Assembly (NCBI GenBank): GCA_964533275.1
Contig: CAZHJK010000018.1
Location: forward strand, 1-54,555
Direction: 5' to 3'
From: CAZHJK01 sp964533275
Lineage (GTDB): Bacteria; Bacillota; Clostridia; Eubacteriales; Garciellaceae
Length of the DNA stretch: 54,555 nt
The notes beneath the pieces were generated by a model, which worked only from the letters and a program-made list of their open reading frames with translations, did no database searches and was not told where the DNA came from. The position numbers and the translations under genes are program-made. This document shows positions 34,483-43,399 of this stretch, one piece after another (position 1 is the first letter of the stretch; each line of letters begins with the position of its first letter).

Positions 34483-35982
34483 ATGTCAAAAGTAATTAAA
34501 TTTTTCGATACTAGCTTAAGAGATGGTGAACAATCACCAGGTTGTAGTATGAATATAAAGGAAAAACTATTATTGGCTAAACAATTAGAAAAAATGGGAG
34601 TGGATGTCATTGAAGCAGGATTTGCAGCATCTTCAGAAGGTGACTTTAAGTCGGTTCAGATGATTGCAAATGAGATAAAAAACTCCACAGTCGCTGTTCT
34701 TGCAAGAACGACTGAAGGAGACATTGAAAAAGCTTGGGAAGCGGTAAAAGGGGCGGCAAGACCAAGAATACATACCTTTATAGCCACATCACCTATTCAT
34801 ATGGAATACAAACTAAAAATGAAGCCTGAAGAGGTTATTAAAAGATCTGAAGAAATGGTCAAATTTGCATCAAGCTTATGTTCCGAAGTAGAATTTTCAG
34901 CAGAAGATGCAACTAGAAGCCACCCTGAATTTTTAGCTGAAATATTTGACCGAGTCATAGAAGCGGGTGCAAAGATTATAAATATTCCAGATACAGTGGG
35001 TTATACCACACCTGATGAATATTATAATTTCATTATGGATATTAGAAAGAGATCAAAATATCTAGACAATGTAGAGATATCTGTACACTGTCACAATGAT
35101 TTAGGATTAGCCGTAGCAAACACACTAGCTGCGGCAAGAGCTGGAGCCACCCAGTTTGAATGTACTGTAAATGGTATAGGGGAAAGAGCAGGAAATGCAG
35201 CCATAGAAGAATTAGCTATGATTATGAATGTAAGACAAGATGAGTATGGTTTCACATCCAATATAAATACAAAGGAAATTACAAAGACCAGCAATCTTCT
35301 AACAAGCATTACAGGAGTAGGGGTTCAGCCCAATAAAGCCATAGTAGGAGCCAATGCCTTTGCCCATGAATCAGGGATCCATCAACATGGAGTACTTAAC
35401 AACCGAGAGACCTACGAAATAATGACACCTGAATCCATTGGGCTTATTAAAAACAAAATGGTGATTGGAAAACACTCTGGGAAACATGCCTTTAAGGATA
35501 AGATAGAATCCTTGGGCTATGAGCTTTCTGGTGAAGAGATAGCTAAGGCATTTCAAGAGTTTAAAAAGCTAGCAGATAATAAGAAGCAGATTTTTGATAA
35601 GGATATTGATGCTATTCTGACTAAGAGAGAAACCAAGGCAGAAGACAAATATAAATTAGTAAGATTTGTGATAAATAGCGGAAATACCATAACAACCACA
35701 GCTTCTGTAGTCCTTAATAGTGATGGAGAGGATATAGAAGGAATATCCTTTGCAGGAGGACCAGTGGATGCAGCCTTTAGTGCTATTGATAAATGTTTGG
35801 ATATAGAGGTTGAATTGGAAGATTATTCTTTGCAATCAGTTACAGAGGGTACAGATGCTTTAGGATATTCAGTGGTTAAGTTAAGGTATGAGGACAATCA
35901 CTATACGGGTAGAGGCGTAAGTATTAATGTAGTGGAAGCTAGCATAAAAGCCTATCTAAATGCAGTTAATAGTATTTATTAG
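34483..35982 (+). CDS. leuA: 2-isopropylmalate synthase
   Basis: First committed step of leucine synthesis: acetyl-CoA plus 2-ketoisovalerate to 2-isopropylmalate. 499 residues. The TIM-barrel catalytic part starts FFDTSLRDGEQSPGCSM (metal Asp and catalytic Arg-Asp) and contains VHCHNDLGLAVANTLAAA (about residues 203-220). A linker with HESGIHQHGVL is followed by the C-terminal leucine-binding regulatory domain (about 385-499), so leucine feedback is expected. AAGGAGGG precedes ATG. First gene of leuACDB, under T-box control. Confidence 0.95.
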   Translation: MSKVIKFFDTSLRDGEQSPGCSMNIKEKLLLAKQLEKMGVDVIEAGFAASSEGDFKSVQMIANEIKNSTVAVLARTTEGDIEKAWEAVKGAARPRIHTFIATSPIHMEYKLKMKPEEVIKRSEEMVKFASSLCSEVEFSAEDATRSHPEFLAEIFDRVIEAGAKIINIPDTVGYTTPDEYYNFIMDIRKRSKYLDNVEISVHCHNDLGLAVANTLAAARAGATQFECTVNGIGERAGNAAIEELAMIMNVRQDEYGFTSNINTKEITKTSNLLTSITGVGVQPNKAIVGANAFAHESGIHQHGVLNNRETYEIMTPESIGLIKNKMVIGKHSGKHAFKDKIESLGYELSGEEIAKAFQEFKKLADNKKQIFDKDIDAILTKRETKAEDKYKLVRFVINSGNTITTTASVVLNSDGEDIEGISFAGGPVDAAFSAIDKCLDIEVELEDYSLQSVTEGTDALGYSVVKLRYEDNHYTGRGVSINVVEASIKAYLNAVNSIY

Positions 35983-36000
35983 ATATAGGAGGAAAGAAAA

Positions 36001-37275
36001 ATGGGAATGACAATGACGCAGAAGATTTTGGCGGAACATGCAGGAGTGAAGTGTGTAGAACCAGGACAGTTTATTGAAGCCAAACTAGATATGGTCTTAG
36101 GTAATGATATAACCGGTCCAGTGGCAATAAAGGAATTTTACAAGATGGGTGCAAACAAGGTGTTTCATAAGGATAAAGTTGCACTGGTCCCGGATCACTT
36201 TACACCAAATAAGGATATTAAATCCGCAGACCAATGTAAGTACATGAGAGAGTTTGCCCATAGTCAAGGGGTTACAAACTATTTTGAAATAGGAGAAATG
36301 GGAATAGAACATGCCCTACTACCTGAGAAGGGATTAGTAGTTGCCGGAGATGTAGTGATAGGAGCGGATTCTCATACCTGTACCTATGGAGCATTAGGAG
36401 CTTTTTCTACAGGAGTTGGAAGTACGGACATGGCAGCAGGAATGGCGACGGGGGAAAGTTGGTTTAAAGTACCTTCCGCTATTAAATTGAACTTAATAGG
36501 AAAACCTTCTAAGTGGGTTAGCGGGAAGGATATTATTCTTCATATAATCGGCAAGATAGGTGTAGATGGAGCCCTATATAAATCTATGGAATTTGTTGGG
36601 GATGGGATCAAGAATTTAACCATGGATGATAGATTTACAATATCGAATATGGCGATTGAAGCGGGTGCAAAGAATGGAATTTTTCCAGTGGATGAATTAA
36701 CCAAAGATTATATAAAATCTCACTCCAATAGAGCCTTCAAGATTTATGAGGCAGATACAGATGCTTTTTATGATGAAGAATATACTATAGATCTATCAAT
36801 ATTAAGGCCTACGGTGTCTTTTCCTCATATTCCAGAGAATACTAGAACCATTGATCAGGTTGGTGAAGTGAATCTAGATCAAGTTGTTATAGGATCCTGT
36901 ACCAATGGAAGGATAGATGACTTAAGGGCGGCGGCTAAAGTTCTTAAGGGGAAAAAAGTTAAGAAGGGTTTAAGGGCAATTATATTTCCTGCAACTCAAA
37001 GTATTTACCTTCAGGCAATGGAAGAAGGACTAATTAGAATATTCATAGAGGCAGGAGCAGTGGTCAGTACACCCACCTGTGGACCATGTCTTGGTGGGCA
37101 TATGGGAATATTAGCGGAAGGTGAAAGATGTATAGCTACAACCAATAGAAATTTCCTTGGAAGAATGGGCCATGTAAAATCAGAGGTATATCTAGCAAGT
37201 CCAGCAGTGGCAGCAGCATCTGCGATAGCAGGAAAGATATATAACCCAGAAAAACTTGAAGGAGGACTAAGATGA
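36001..37275 (+). CDS. leuC: 3-isopropylmalate dehydratase large subunit
   Basis: Aconitase-family large subunit that with LeuD isomerises 2- to 3-isopropylmalate. 424 residues, the shorter (LeuC2-type) form found in anaerobes and archaea. [4Fe-4S] cysteines are in IGSCTNGR (about residue 300) and TPTCGPCLGGHMG (about 360-363). GADSHTCTYGALGAFSTGVG is the substrate-site block. AGGAGG precedes ATG, 18 bases after leuA. Its stop overlaps the leuD start by four bases, so the subunits are translated together. Confidence 0.96.
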   Translation: MGMTMTQKILAEHAGVKCVEPGQFIEAKLDMVLGNDITGPVAIKEFYKMGANKVFHKDKVALVPDHFTPNKDIKSADQCKYMREFAHSQGVTNYFEIGEMGIEHALLPEKGLVVAGDVVIGADSHTCTYGALGAFSTGVGSTDMAAGMATGESWFKVPSAIKLNLIGKPSKWVSGKDIILHIIGKIGVDGALYKSMEFVGDGIKNLTMDDRFTISNMAIEAGAKNGIFPVDELTKDYIKSHSNRAFKIYEADTDAFYDEEYTIDLSILRPTVSFPHIPENTRTIDQVGEVNLDQVVIGSCTNGRIDDLRAAAKVLKGKKVKKGLRAIIFPATQSIYLQAMEEGLIRIFIEAGAVVSTPTCGPCLGGHMGILAEGERCIATTNRNFLGRMGHVKSEVYLASPAVAAASAIAGKIYNPEKLEGGLR

Positions 37276-37760
37276 AGACTAAAGGAAGAGTATTTAAATA
37301 TGGAGATAATATAGATACTGATGTAATAATTCCTGCAAGATATTTAAGCACTGCAGATCCAGAAGAGCTTAAAAAACATTGTATGGAGGACATAGATAAG
37401 GAATTTATAAAAGATGTAAAACCTGGTGATATCATAGTAGGACAAAAAAACTTTGGATGTGGCTCATCCAGAGAACATGCTCCTATTGCCATCAAGGCAT
37501 CCGGAATATCCTGTGTAATAGCTGAAAGCTTTGCAAGAATCTTTTATAGGAATTCCTTTAATATAGGTCTTCCCATTATTGAAAGCACTGAAGCTGCAGA
37601 AAAAATTGAAGCTGGAGATGAGGTGGAGGTTGATTTTGACAATGGAAAAATCAAAAACATAACAAAGGGTGAAACCTATAAGGCACAATCATATCCAGAA
37701 TTTATTCAAAAAATAATCCAAAGGAATGGATTAGTAAACTATATTAAGGCTAAAGTTTAG
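37272..37760 (+). CDS. leuD: 3-isopropylmalate dehydratase small subunit
   Basis: Swivel-domain subunit of the isomerase, 162 residues, the short form that pairs with LeuC2-type large subunits. Motifs: GDNIDTDVIIPARYL and GQKNFGCGSSREHAPIAIKA (residues about 56-75), the substrate-binding loop. ATGA overlap with leuC ensures coupling; AAGGAGG is inside the end of leuC. leuB follows ten bases later. Confidence 0.96.
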   Translation: MKTKGRVFKYGDNIDTDVIIPARYLSTADPEELKKHCMEDIDKEFIKDVKPGDIIVGQKNFGCGSSREHAPIAIKASGISCVIAESFARIFYRNSFNIGLPIIESTEAAEKIEAGDEVEVDFDNGKIKNITKGETYKAQSYPEFIQKIIQRNGLVNYIKAKV

Positions 37761-37770
37761 GAGGAGAATA

Positions 37771-38841
37771 ATGGAGTACAATATTGCAGTAATTAAAGGT
37801 GATGGCATTGGTCCCGAAGTAGTAGGTTCAGCTCTGGAGATTCTCAAAACTATAGGGGAAAAATTCAATCATAAATTTATATTCAAAGAGGTTTTAGCCG
37901 GAGGCTGCGCATATGATGAATATGGTGAACCACTTCCTAAAGAAACCATAGTTGCTTGCAAAAATAGCGATGCAGTACTTTTAGGTTCCGTTGGTGGCAA
38001 TCAATGGGATGGCCTCCCAGGAGATAAGAGACCAGAAAGAGCCATCCTAGGACTAAGAAAAGAACTGGGACTTTTTGCAAACCTAAGACCGGGAATACTA
38101 TTTAAAGCCTTAGAGGATTCCTGTCCCCTAAAAACTGAGATAGTTGGTCATGGATTTAACATCCTAGTAGTAAGAGAACTTACAGGTGGAATATATTTTG
38201 GAGAAAGCGGTATGAAGAATACAAAGGATGGTCCTGCAGCTTATGATGTAGAAACCTATAGTGAGATGGAAGTAAAAAGAATTGCAAAAATAGGTTTTGA
38301 GATGGCAATGAAAAGAAATAAAAGATTAACAAGTGTTGACAAATCTAATGTACTAGAAAGCTCTAGACTATGGAGAAGGATTGTAATGGAAGAGTCAAAG
38401 GCATACCCAGAAGTAGAACTAAATCATATGTATATAGACAATGCATCTATGCAGGTCATAAGGGATCCAAAGCAATTTGATGTAATATTAACTACTAATC
38501 TCTTTGGTGATATTCTCTCAGATGAGATAAGTATGTTGACAGGATCCATAGGAATGCTTCCTTCGGCAAGTTTGGGTTCTTCAGGTGTTGGACTATTTGA
38601 ACCCATACATGGATCGGCACCGGAAATTGCAGGAAAAAATATAGCAAATCCAATAGCCACCATACTATCGGCAGCAATGATGCTTAGAACTTCATTTGAT
38701 CTGGAGGAAGAAGCGGCTTCTATAGAATCAGCAGTATATAAAGTAATAAACGCTGGATACAGAACTAATGATATAGCAAATGATAGCAAAAAATTCCTTA
38801 CAACATCTGAAATGACTGAGATTATAAAGAAGGAAATATAA
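37771..38841 (+). CDS. leuB: 3-isopropylmalate dehydrogenase
   Basis: Oxidatively decarboxylates 3-isopropylmalate with NAD+. 356 residues. Motifs: IAVIKGDGIGPEV, LGLRKELGLFANLRP (substrate Arg), VRELTGGIYFG (about residue 135), and NLFGDILSDEISMLTGSIGMLPSAS (split here: NLFGDILSDE and GSIGMLPSAS) carrying the metal aspartates. The HGSAPEIAGKNIANP segment sets the NAD preference. GGAGGAG precedes ATG. Last gene of the operon; a strong hairpin terminator follows. Confidence 0.97.
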   Translation: MEYNIAVIKGDGIGPEVVGSALEILKTIGEKFNHKFIFKEVLAGGCAYDEYGEPLPKETIVACKNSDAVLLGSVGGNQWDGLPGDKRPERAILGLRKELGLFANLRPGILFKALEDSCPLKTEIVGHGFNILVVRELTGGIYFGESGMKNTKDGPAAYDVETYSEMEVKRIAKIGFEMAMKRNKRLTSVDKSNVLESSRLWRRIVMEESKAYPEVELNHMYIDNASMQVIRDPKQFDVILTTNLFGDILSDEISMLTGSIGMLPSASLGSSGVGLFEPIHGSAPEIAGKNIANPIATILSAAMMLRTSFDLEEEAASIESAVYKVINAGYRTNDIANDSKKFLTTSEMTEIIKKEI

Positions 38842-38920
38842 AGTTGCATCACCAGCACAGGACATGGGATGAGAAGGCGGAGCTACTCCACGGCAGGGGA
38901 ATTTCCCCTGCAACTTTTTT
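38840..38920 (+). terminator. terminator of the leu operon
   Basis: GCAGGGGA-att-TCCCCTGC (38893-38911) followed by a T run. AAAGTTGCA at 38840 can also pair with TGCAACTTT (38909-38917), closing a larger structure that begins at the leuB stop. Confidence 0.8.
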
Positions 38921-38990
38921 AGGATATTATTAGTATTCATGGAAAGTTATTTAAAATTTCTAAAAATTTACATTTTCTATAATAAAAGCA

Positions 38991-39238
38991 TTTACTCTTC
39001 TTAGTTAAATATGTTATAATATAGTATCGAAGTCTTTAAGTATTTACTATTCGGATTTTCATTTCGTTTGAAACCTTTCTATTTTATTTTTTCTTTAAAA
39101 TTGGAAACCGAAAAAATTACAAAGAATTATTAACTTTAAGTATTTTTTTGTCGAAACTAACAACTTAGTGTCGCTATAAAGTTGCTATTAGTTAATTTCT
39201 CTTTTTGTCTAGAAAAAACAACCAAAGGAGGGATAAAA
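38991..39238 (+). promoter_or_regulatory. promoter and long T-rich leader of the aminomutase gene
   Basis: TTTACT (38991-38996), 18 bases, TATAAT (39015-39020). About 215 bases of T-rich leader follow with no gene. It contains two direct copies of CTTTAAGTATTT (about 39031 and 39136), a GTTTGAAACC ... GGAAACC segment and an AACTT / AAGTT pairing near the start codon. I cannot match it to a known riboswitch, including the lysine class. Confidence 0.4.
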
Positions 39239-40456
39239 TTGAGGGACTATAGAGAAATATCAATATGGAAGGACGTTACCCCAGAACAATGGAATGATTG
39301 GAGATGGCAGGTGAGAAATAGGATTACCACCATAGAACAATTGGGGAAAATAATTAAGCTGACACCCCAGGAGGAAACAGGGATTGACGAATGTTTAAAA
39401 ACCCTGCGCATGGCTATTACACCATATTATGCAACCTTAATAGATGCTAATGATCCTGAGGATCCCATCCGTAAACAAGCTGTACCCACTTCCCTTGAAT
39501 TAATTAAGAGTAAGTCGGATCTTGAAGACCCGCTTCATGAGGATGAGGATTCACCTGTAAGGGGAATTACCCATCGATATCCAGATAGAGTACTTTTCCT
39601 TATTACAGATCAATGCTCCATGTATTGCCGCCATTGCACACGGAGACGCTTTGCAGGACAAAAGGATGCTTTTATTGGCATGGACTTGATCGAAAAGGGA
39701 TTAGAATATATCCGAAAAACACCTGTTGTCCGGGATGTATTATTATCAGGTGGAGATGCTTTAATGGTATCCGATGATAAATTAGAATATATTATCAGTC
39801 AATTAAAGGATATACCCCATGTTGAGGTTGTAAGAATAGGAACAAGGGTTCCGGTTGTATTGCCTCAGAGGATTACACCAGAGCTTGTGAATATGCTGAA
39901 AAAGTATCATCCTATATGGGTAAACACTCATTTTAACCATGTAAATGAAATAACTCCAGAATCAAAAAAAGCCTGCGAAATGTTAGCAGATGCGGGTATC
40001 CCCTTAGGAAATCAGACTGTACTTTTAAGGGGCATTAATGACTGTGTTCATAAAATGAAAAAGCTAATGCATGAGTTAGTCAAAATCCGGGTCAGGCCCT
40101 ATTATATTTATCAGTGTGATCTTTCATTAGGCATTGAACATTTTAGAACCTCTGTAGGCAAGGGTATAGAGATAATGGAGGGATTAATTGGTCATACTTC
40201 AGGTTTTGCAGTACCTAATTATATTATAGATGCACCGGGAGGGGGAGGAAAGATACCAGTATTACCACAATATCTAATATCCCAATCAGACCACAAGGTT
40301 GTTTTAAGAAACTTTGAAGGAAATATTTCAGTTTATACAGAACCCAAGTATATACAAGAGGAATGTCACTGCCCAGATTGTGAAAAAACTAAGCTTAAAG
40401 GGGTAATACAATTGATGCAGGAAAATCAAAGTGAAATAACCTTAAGTGATAAATAA
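39239..40456 (+). CDS. kamA: lysine 2,3-aminomutase
   Basis: Radical-SAM, PLP-dependent enzyme moving the alpha-amino group of L-lysine to carbon 3 (beta-lysine). About 405 residues. The cluster motif is CSMYCRHCTRR (near residue 125). The PLP lysine is in DAPGGGGKIPVLP. Asp is present in both YQCDLS and IIDAPGG, the pair that binds the epsilon-amino group of lysine in the C. subterminale enzyme; glutamate aminomutases carry Lys and Asn there. A C-terminal Cys/His-rich end (ECHCPDCEKTK) likely binds zinc. The start is TTG 39239 with AAAGGAGGG upstream. No acetyltransferase or lysine-fermentation genes are adjacent. Confidence 0.88.
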   Translation: MRDYREISIWKDVTPEQWNDWRWQVRNRITTIEQLGKIIKLTPQEETGIDECLKTLRMAITPYYATLIDANDPEDPIRKQAVPTSLELIKSKSDLEDPLHEDEDSPVRGITHRYPDRVLFLITDQCSMYCRHCTRRRFAGQKDAFIGMDLIEKGLEYIRKTPVVRDVLLSGGDALMVSDDKLEYIISQLKDIPHVEVVRIGTRVPVVLPQRITPELVNMLKKYHPIWVNTHFNHVNEITPESKKACEMLADAGIPLGNQTVLLRGINDCVHKMKKLMHELVKIRVRPYYIYQCDLSLGIEHFRTSVGKGIEIMEGLIGHTSGFAVPNYIIDAPGGGGKIPVLPQYLISQSDHKVVLRNFEGNISVYTEPKYIQEECHCPDCEKTKLKGVIQLMQENQSEITLSDK

Positions 40457-40484
40457 AGCTAATTTTTTTAGAGCATTTTTATAT

Positions 40485-40511
40485 TGTAGGGGTGGACGAC
40501 TCTGTCCATCC
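40485..40511. repeat. TGTAGGGG hairpin repeat, variant
   Basis: TGTAGGGGTGGACGACTCTG continues to TCCATCC. The head is as in the other copies, with the palindrome GGAC-gactct-GTCC; a T run follows. It may end kamA transcription. The rest of the 250-base gap is AT-rich leader DNA with CCCACT / AGTGGG pairing before pfp and no gene. Confidence 0.6.
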
Positions 40512-40712
40512 TTTTATTAAATTTGAAACAGCTTTTTTGATTCATAGATGTATTAAACTATCGCATATTTTTTCAAGATGTGGTAGAATTACATTAAGCA
40601 TATATGTCCTGCATGGACAAATATTGTCCCACTAAGATTTTTAGGGTTTATATAAAATATCAGTGGGGAAAATAAAAGTGATAAGAGATAATAAAAAATA
40701 GGAGGAATAATG

Positions 40713-41927
40713 ATGAATTTATCAGGTAAGGTAGTAATTGCCCAAGGTGGTGGGCCAACTCATGTAATAAACCAATCTTTAGTTGGAGCGGCACTAGAGT
40801 CAAGAAAATTTCCCCAGGTTACAAAGGTTTATGGAGCTATAAGTGGTGTAGAAGGTTTAGTAAATGAGGACTTTTTAGATCTTACACAGGAAACTACAAA
40901 CAACTTAGAACAGGTAGCAATGACACCATCCTCAGCCTTGCTTTCCACTAGAATAAAGCCAGATGCTGCATATTGCGCAGAAATATTTAAGGTATTAAAG
41001 GCACATGATGTTCGATATTTCTTCTACATTGGAGGAAATGATTCCTCTGATACTGTAAGAATTGTAAATGAAAACGCCCAAAGAGAAAATTATGAATTTA
41101 GAGCAATACATATACCTAAGACAATTGATAATGATCTAGTACTAAATGATCACACTCCAGGATACGGTTCGGCTGCTAGATTTGTGGGCCAGGCTTTTAT
41201 CGGTGCAAACTTGGATAATAGGGCATTTGGTGGAATATATATAGGAGTAGTAATGGGTAGACATGCAGGCTTTTTAACAGCAGCTTCCTCTGTTGGAAAG
41301 ATATATCCAGATGATGGTCCCCATCTTGTATATGTACCAGAAAAAGCATTTAGCATTGATAAGTTCCTAAGGGATGTAAAGAGTGTATATGATAAATATG
41401 GTAGATGTGTTATTGCTGTATCTGAAGGTATACAAGACGAGAATGGGGTGGCAATAGCAACAAAGCTGGTAGAGAATGTTGAAAAGGATGCCCATGGAAA
41501 TGTACATTTAGGTGGGGGTGCATTAGGAGAGTTGTTGGCAAGTACAATTAAGGAAAGGCTTAATATTAAACGAGTTAGGTCAGATACCTTCGGCTACCTA
41601 CAACGATCCTTTGCAGGAAATGTATCAGATGTAGACCTTAGGGAGGCTAGAGAAGTAGGTGAGAAGGCGGCACAATTTGCACTATGGAATGATGTTGACG
41701 GATCAGTCACTATAAAAAGGACAGGAAATTATTCAGTAGATTATCAGCTTGCTAACTTAGAAGACATTGGTGGAAAAACCAGACACATGCCAAAGGAATA
41801 CCTTAATAATGAGGGAAATAATGTAACTGATGCATTTTATTCCTATGTAAGACCATTATTAGGATCGGATTTCCCAACAGCTAGCAGATTAAGAGCACCA
41901 TTGGTAACAAAAATTCTAAATAAATAA
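40713..41927 (+). CDS. pfp: pyrophosphate-type 6-phosphofructokinase
   Basis: Phosphofructokinase-fold protein of about 404 residues. The motif PKTIDNDL, with Lys replacing the Gly of ATP enzymes (PGTIDND), and an Asp in GGNDSSDT mark the pyrophosphate-dependent group. VMGRHAGFLTAAS and FGYLQRSFAGNVSDVDLREA are the sugar-phosphate site. It interconverts fructose 6-phosphate and fructose 1,6-bisphosphate using PPi and is freely reversible. ATG 40713 is seven bases from GGAGG; ATG 40710 is also possible. Monocistronic, closed by a GGGGACGG-type hairpin. Confidence 0.88.
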   Translation: MNLSGKVVIAQGGGPTHVINQSLVGAALESRKFPQVTKVYGAISGVEGLVNEDFLDLTQETTNNLEQVAMTPSSALLSTRIKPDAAYCAEIFKVLKAHDVRYFFYIGGNDSSDTVRIVNENAQRENYEFRAIHIPKTIDNDLVLNDHTPGYGSAARFVGQAFIGANLDNRAFGGIYIGVVMGRHAGFLTAASSVGKIYPDDGPHLVYVPEKAFSIDKFLRDVKSVYDKYGRCVIAVSEGIQDENGVAIATKLVENVEKDAHGNVHLGGGALGELLASTIKERLNIKRVRSDTFGYLQRSFAGNVSDVDLREAREVGEKAAQFALWNDVDGSVTIKRTGNYSVDYQLANLEDIGGKTRHMPKEYLNNEGNNVTDAFYSYVRPLLGSDFPTASRLRAPLVTKILNK

Positions 41928-41943
41928 ATTAAGCAAATAAATC

Positions 41944-41998
41944 AATAAATCATGGGGACGGTTTGGTGATATATCAAGAACTGTCCCCTTGATTTATT
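41944..41998. repeat. GGGGACGG repeat acting as bidirectional terminator
   Basis: AATAAATCA (41944-41952) pairs with TGATTTATT; inside it GGGGACGGTT pairs with AACTGTCCCC. It sits exactly between the pfp stop and the stop of the minus-strand SDR gene, and overlaps the latter. Confidence 0.75.
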
Positions 41999-42935
41999 AA
42001 GATGTTGTTACTTGCCCTCCATTTACATGAATTGTCTGCCCTGTTACAAATCGAGAATCATCAGATGCAAGATAAACATAAGCAGGAGCAAGCTCAAATG
42101 GTTGTCCCTGGCGCTGCATAGGATTCCCAACTTGTGCAACTTCATCTGCAGAAAAGCTTGATGGAATAAGGGGTGTCCAAACCCTTCCAGGTGCAACTGC
42201 ATTTACTCTAATACCTTTACCCACTAAATTATTTGCAAGTGCTCGCGTAAAACCAACATTAGCAGCCTTAGTAGATGAATAATCAATCAATTGTTCATTT
42301 CCGTCGTAGGCTACAACCGAAGAAGTATTTATAATAGAGCTACCTGCCTGTAAGTAACTTAGCGCTGCTCTAGTTGTGTAGAAATGAGAGTAAATATTCA
42401 CTTTAAAGGTATCATCAAATTGTTGGTCACTAATATCAAGAAGGCTCAATTGCTGAAATTGGATACCAACATGATTACAAAGAATATCTAGCTTCCCCAA
42501 GGTTTTTATAGTTTCCTCTACAATATAAATACATTGTTGCTTTTGTCTTAAATCACCAGGCAATAGCAAGCATTTCTGCCCTAATTGTTCTATTCTTGAC
42601 TTTGTACGATTGGCATCCTCATGTTCATCTAAATATGAGATGGCAACATCTGCCCCTTCTTTTGCAAAGGAAATTGCCACTGCCGCACCAATTCCACTAT
42701 CTCCCCCTGTTATTAATGCTACCTTTCCCTTTAGCTTTCCACTACCTTTATAATTAGGATTTTCAACAATTGGTCTTGGTGTCATTAATCCTTCTAAACC
42801 AGGTTGACGAAGCTGTCGTTGTTCAGGCACTGGAATTGGAACATCTTCATAACGAGTTATTGTACCATAATTAGGCTGCATAGGATATTCTTTACCCATT
42901 GATTCATTTTGTTGGTTTTTATTATTTGTATTCAA
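41997..42935 (-). CDS. short-chain dehydrogenase/reductase (YhdF/YdaD-like)
   Basis: NAD(P)-dependent SDR of 312 residues. It has the long N-terminal extension (about 65 residues, QPNYGTITRYEDVPIPVPEQ) of the YdaD/YhxC/general-stress-protein group. Cofactor motif ITGGDSGIG (about residues 76-84), NTSSVVAYDG and the catalytic YSSTK (about 219-223) are present, ending in HVNGGQ. The substrate is unknown. Homologues in Bacillus belong to the general stress regulon. The start has GGAGGG eight bases upstream on the minus strand. Monocistronic and convergent with pfp. Confidence 0.9.
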   Translation of the reverse strand: MNTNNKNQQNESMGKEYPMQPNYGTITRYEDVPIPVPEQRQLRQPGLEGLMTPRPIVENPNYKGSGKLKGKVALITGGDSGIGAAVAISFAKEGADVAISYLDEHEDANRTKSRIEQLGQKCLLLPGDLRQKQQCIYIVEETIKTLGKLDILCNHVGIQFQQLSLLDISDQQFDDTFKVNIYSHFYTTRAALSYLQAGSSIINTSSVVAYDGNEQLIDYSSTKAANVGFTRALANNLVGKGIRVNAVAPGRVWTPLIPSSFSADEVAQVGNPMQRQGQPFELAPAYVYLASDDSRFVTGQTIHVNGGQVTTS

Positions 42936-43102
42936 AAAATCCCTCCTAAAATAGTCTACAGAATCATTTTATTTTATTTAAATAATAAGGTGATAAGGCG
43001 CTGTGATTAATATAGGAAAATTTTGTATAGTATTTGCACTTTAAAATAGTGGAATGAATAATATTAAAATATAGAAAGTAAATATTTAAAGGAGGCTATA
43101 TT

Positions 43103-43276
43103 ATGCAAAATAATAATTCCTGCCCGGGAGTAGAATTATTACTTATAAATTATTCCACTGAAAAGGTAGATGTGCAATATGCTACAAACCCTAACCCATT
43201 TAAGTTGCCTAAAATTGGAATTAGACCCCCGTATTTTTATAATGCTAGATGTGAAGAATCTTATCCAATTATCTAA
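43103..43276 (+). CDS. 57-residue hypothetical protein
   Basis: A short gene in the gap between two divergently placed minus-strand genes. GGAGG lies seven bases before ATG, and the reading frame runs 57 codons to TAA. The protein starts MQNNNSCPGVELLLINYSTE, has two cysteines (residues 7 and 50), a Pro-rich stretch (NPNPFKLPKIGIRPP) and no membrane helix. It resembles no family I know. A bidirectional 16-base stem follows. The strong ribosome site and normal codon use favour a real gene. Confidence 0.6.
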   Translation: MQNNNSCPGVELLLINYSTEKVDVQYATNPNPFKLPKIGIRPPYFYNARCEESYPII

Positions 43277-43332
43277 GAATATAGAATTCCATAATAAAAA
43301 GCTTTTATACTAAATGGATCATAATAATTACA

Positions 43333-43371
43333 ATAAATCCCGTAGAATCATAGGAATTCTACGGGATTTAT
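43333..43371. terminator. 16-base perfect stem between convergent genes
   Basis: ATAAATCCCGTAGAAT / ATTCTACGGGATTTAT with a seven-base loop, flanked by A and T runs. It lies between the 57-residue ORF and the alcohol dehydrogenase and serves both. Confidence 0.85.
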
Positions 43372-43399
43372 ATTAAACATTTTAGTTTTAAAATTTTCT

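Noticed and set aside
38841..38892. Small gene between leuB and its terminator
   Set aside because: The segment is short, lacks a ribosome site and start, and is better explained as part of a branched terminator.
39020..39238. Lysine riboswitch before kamA
   Set aside because: The conserved lysine-aptamer core is not present in this T-rich leader.
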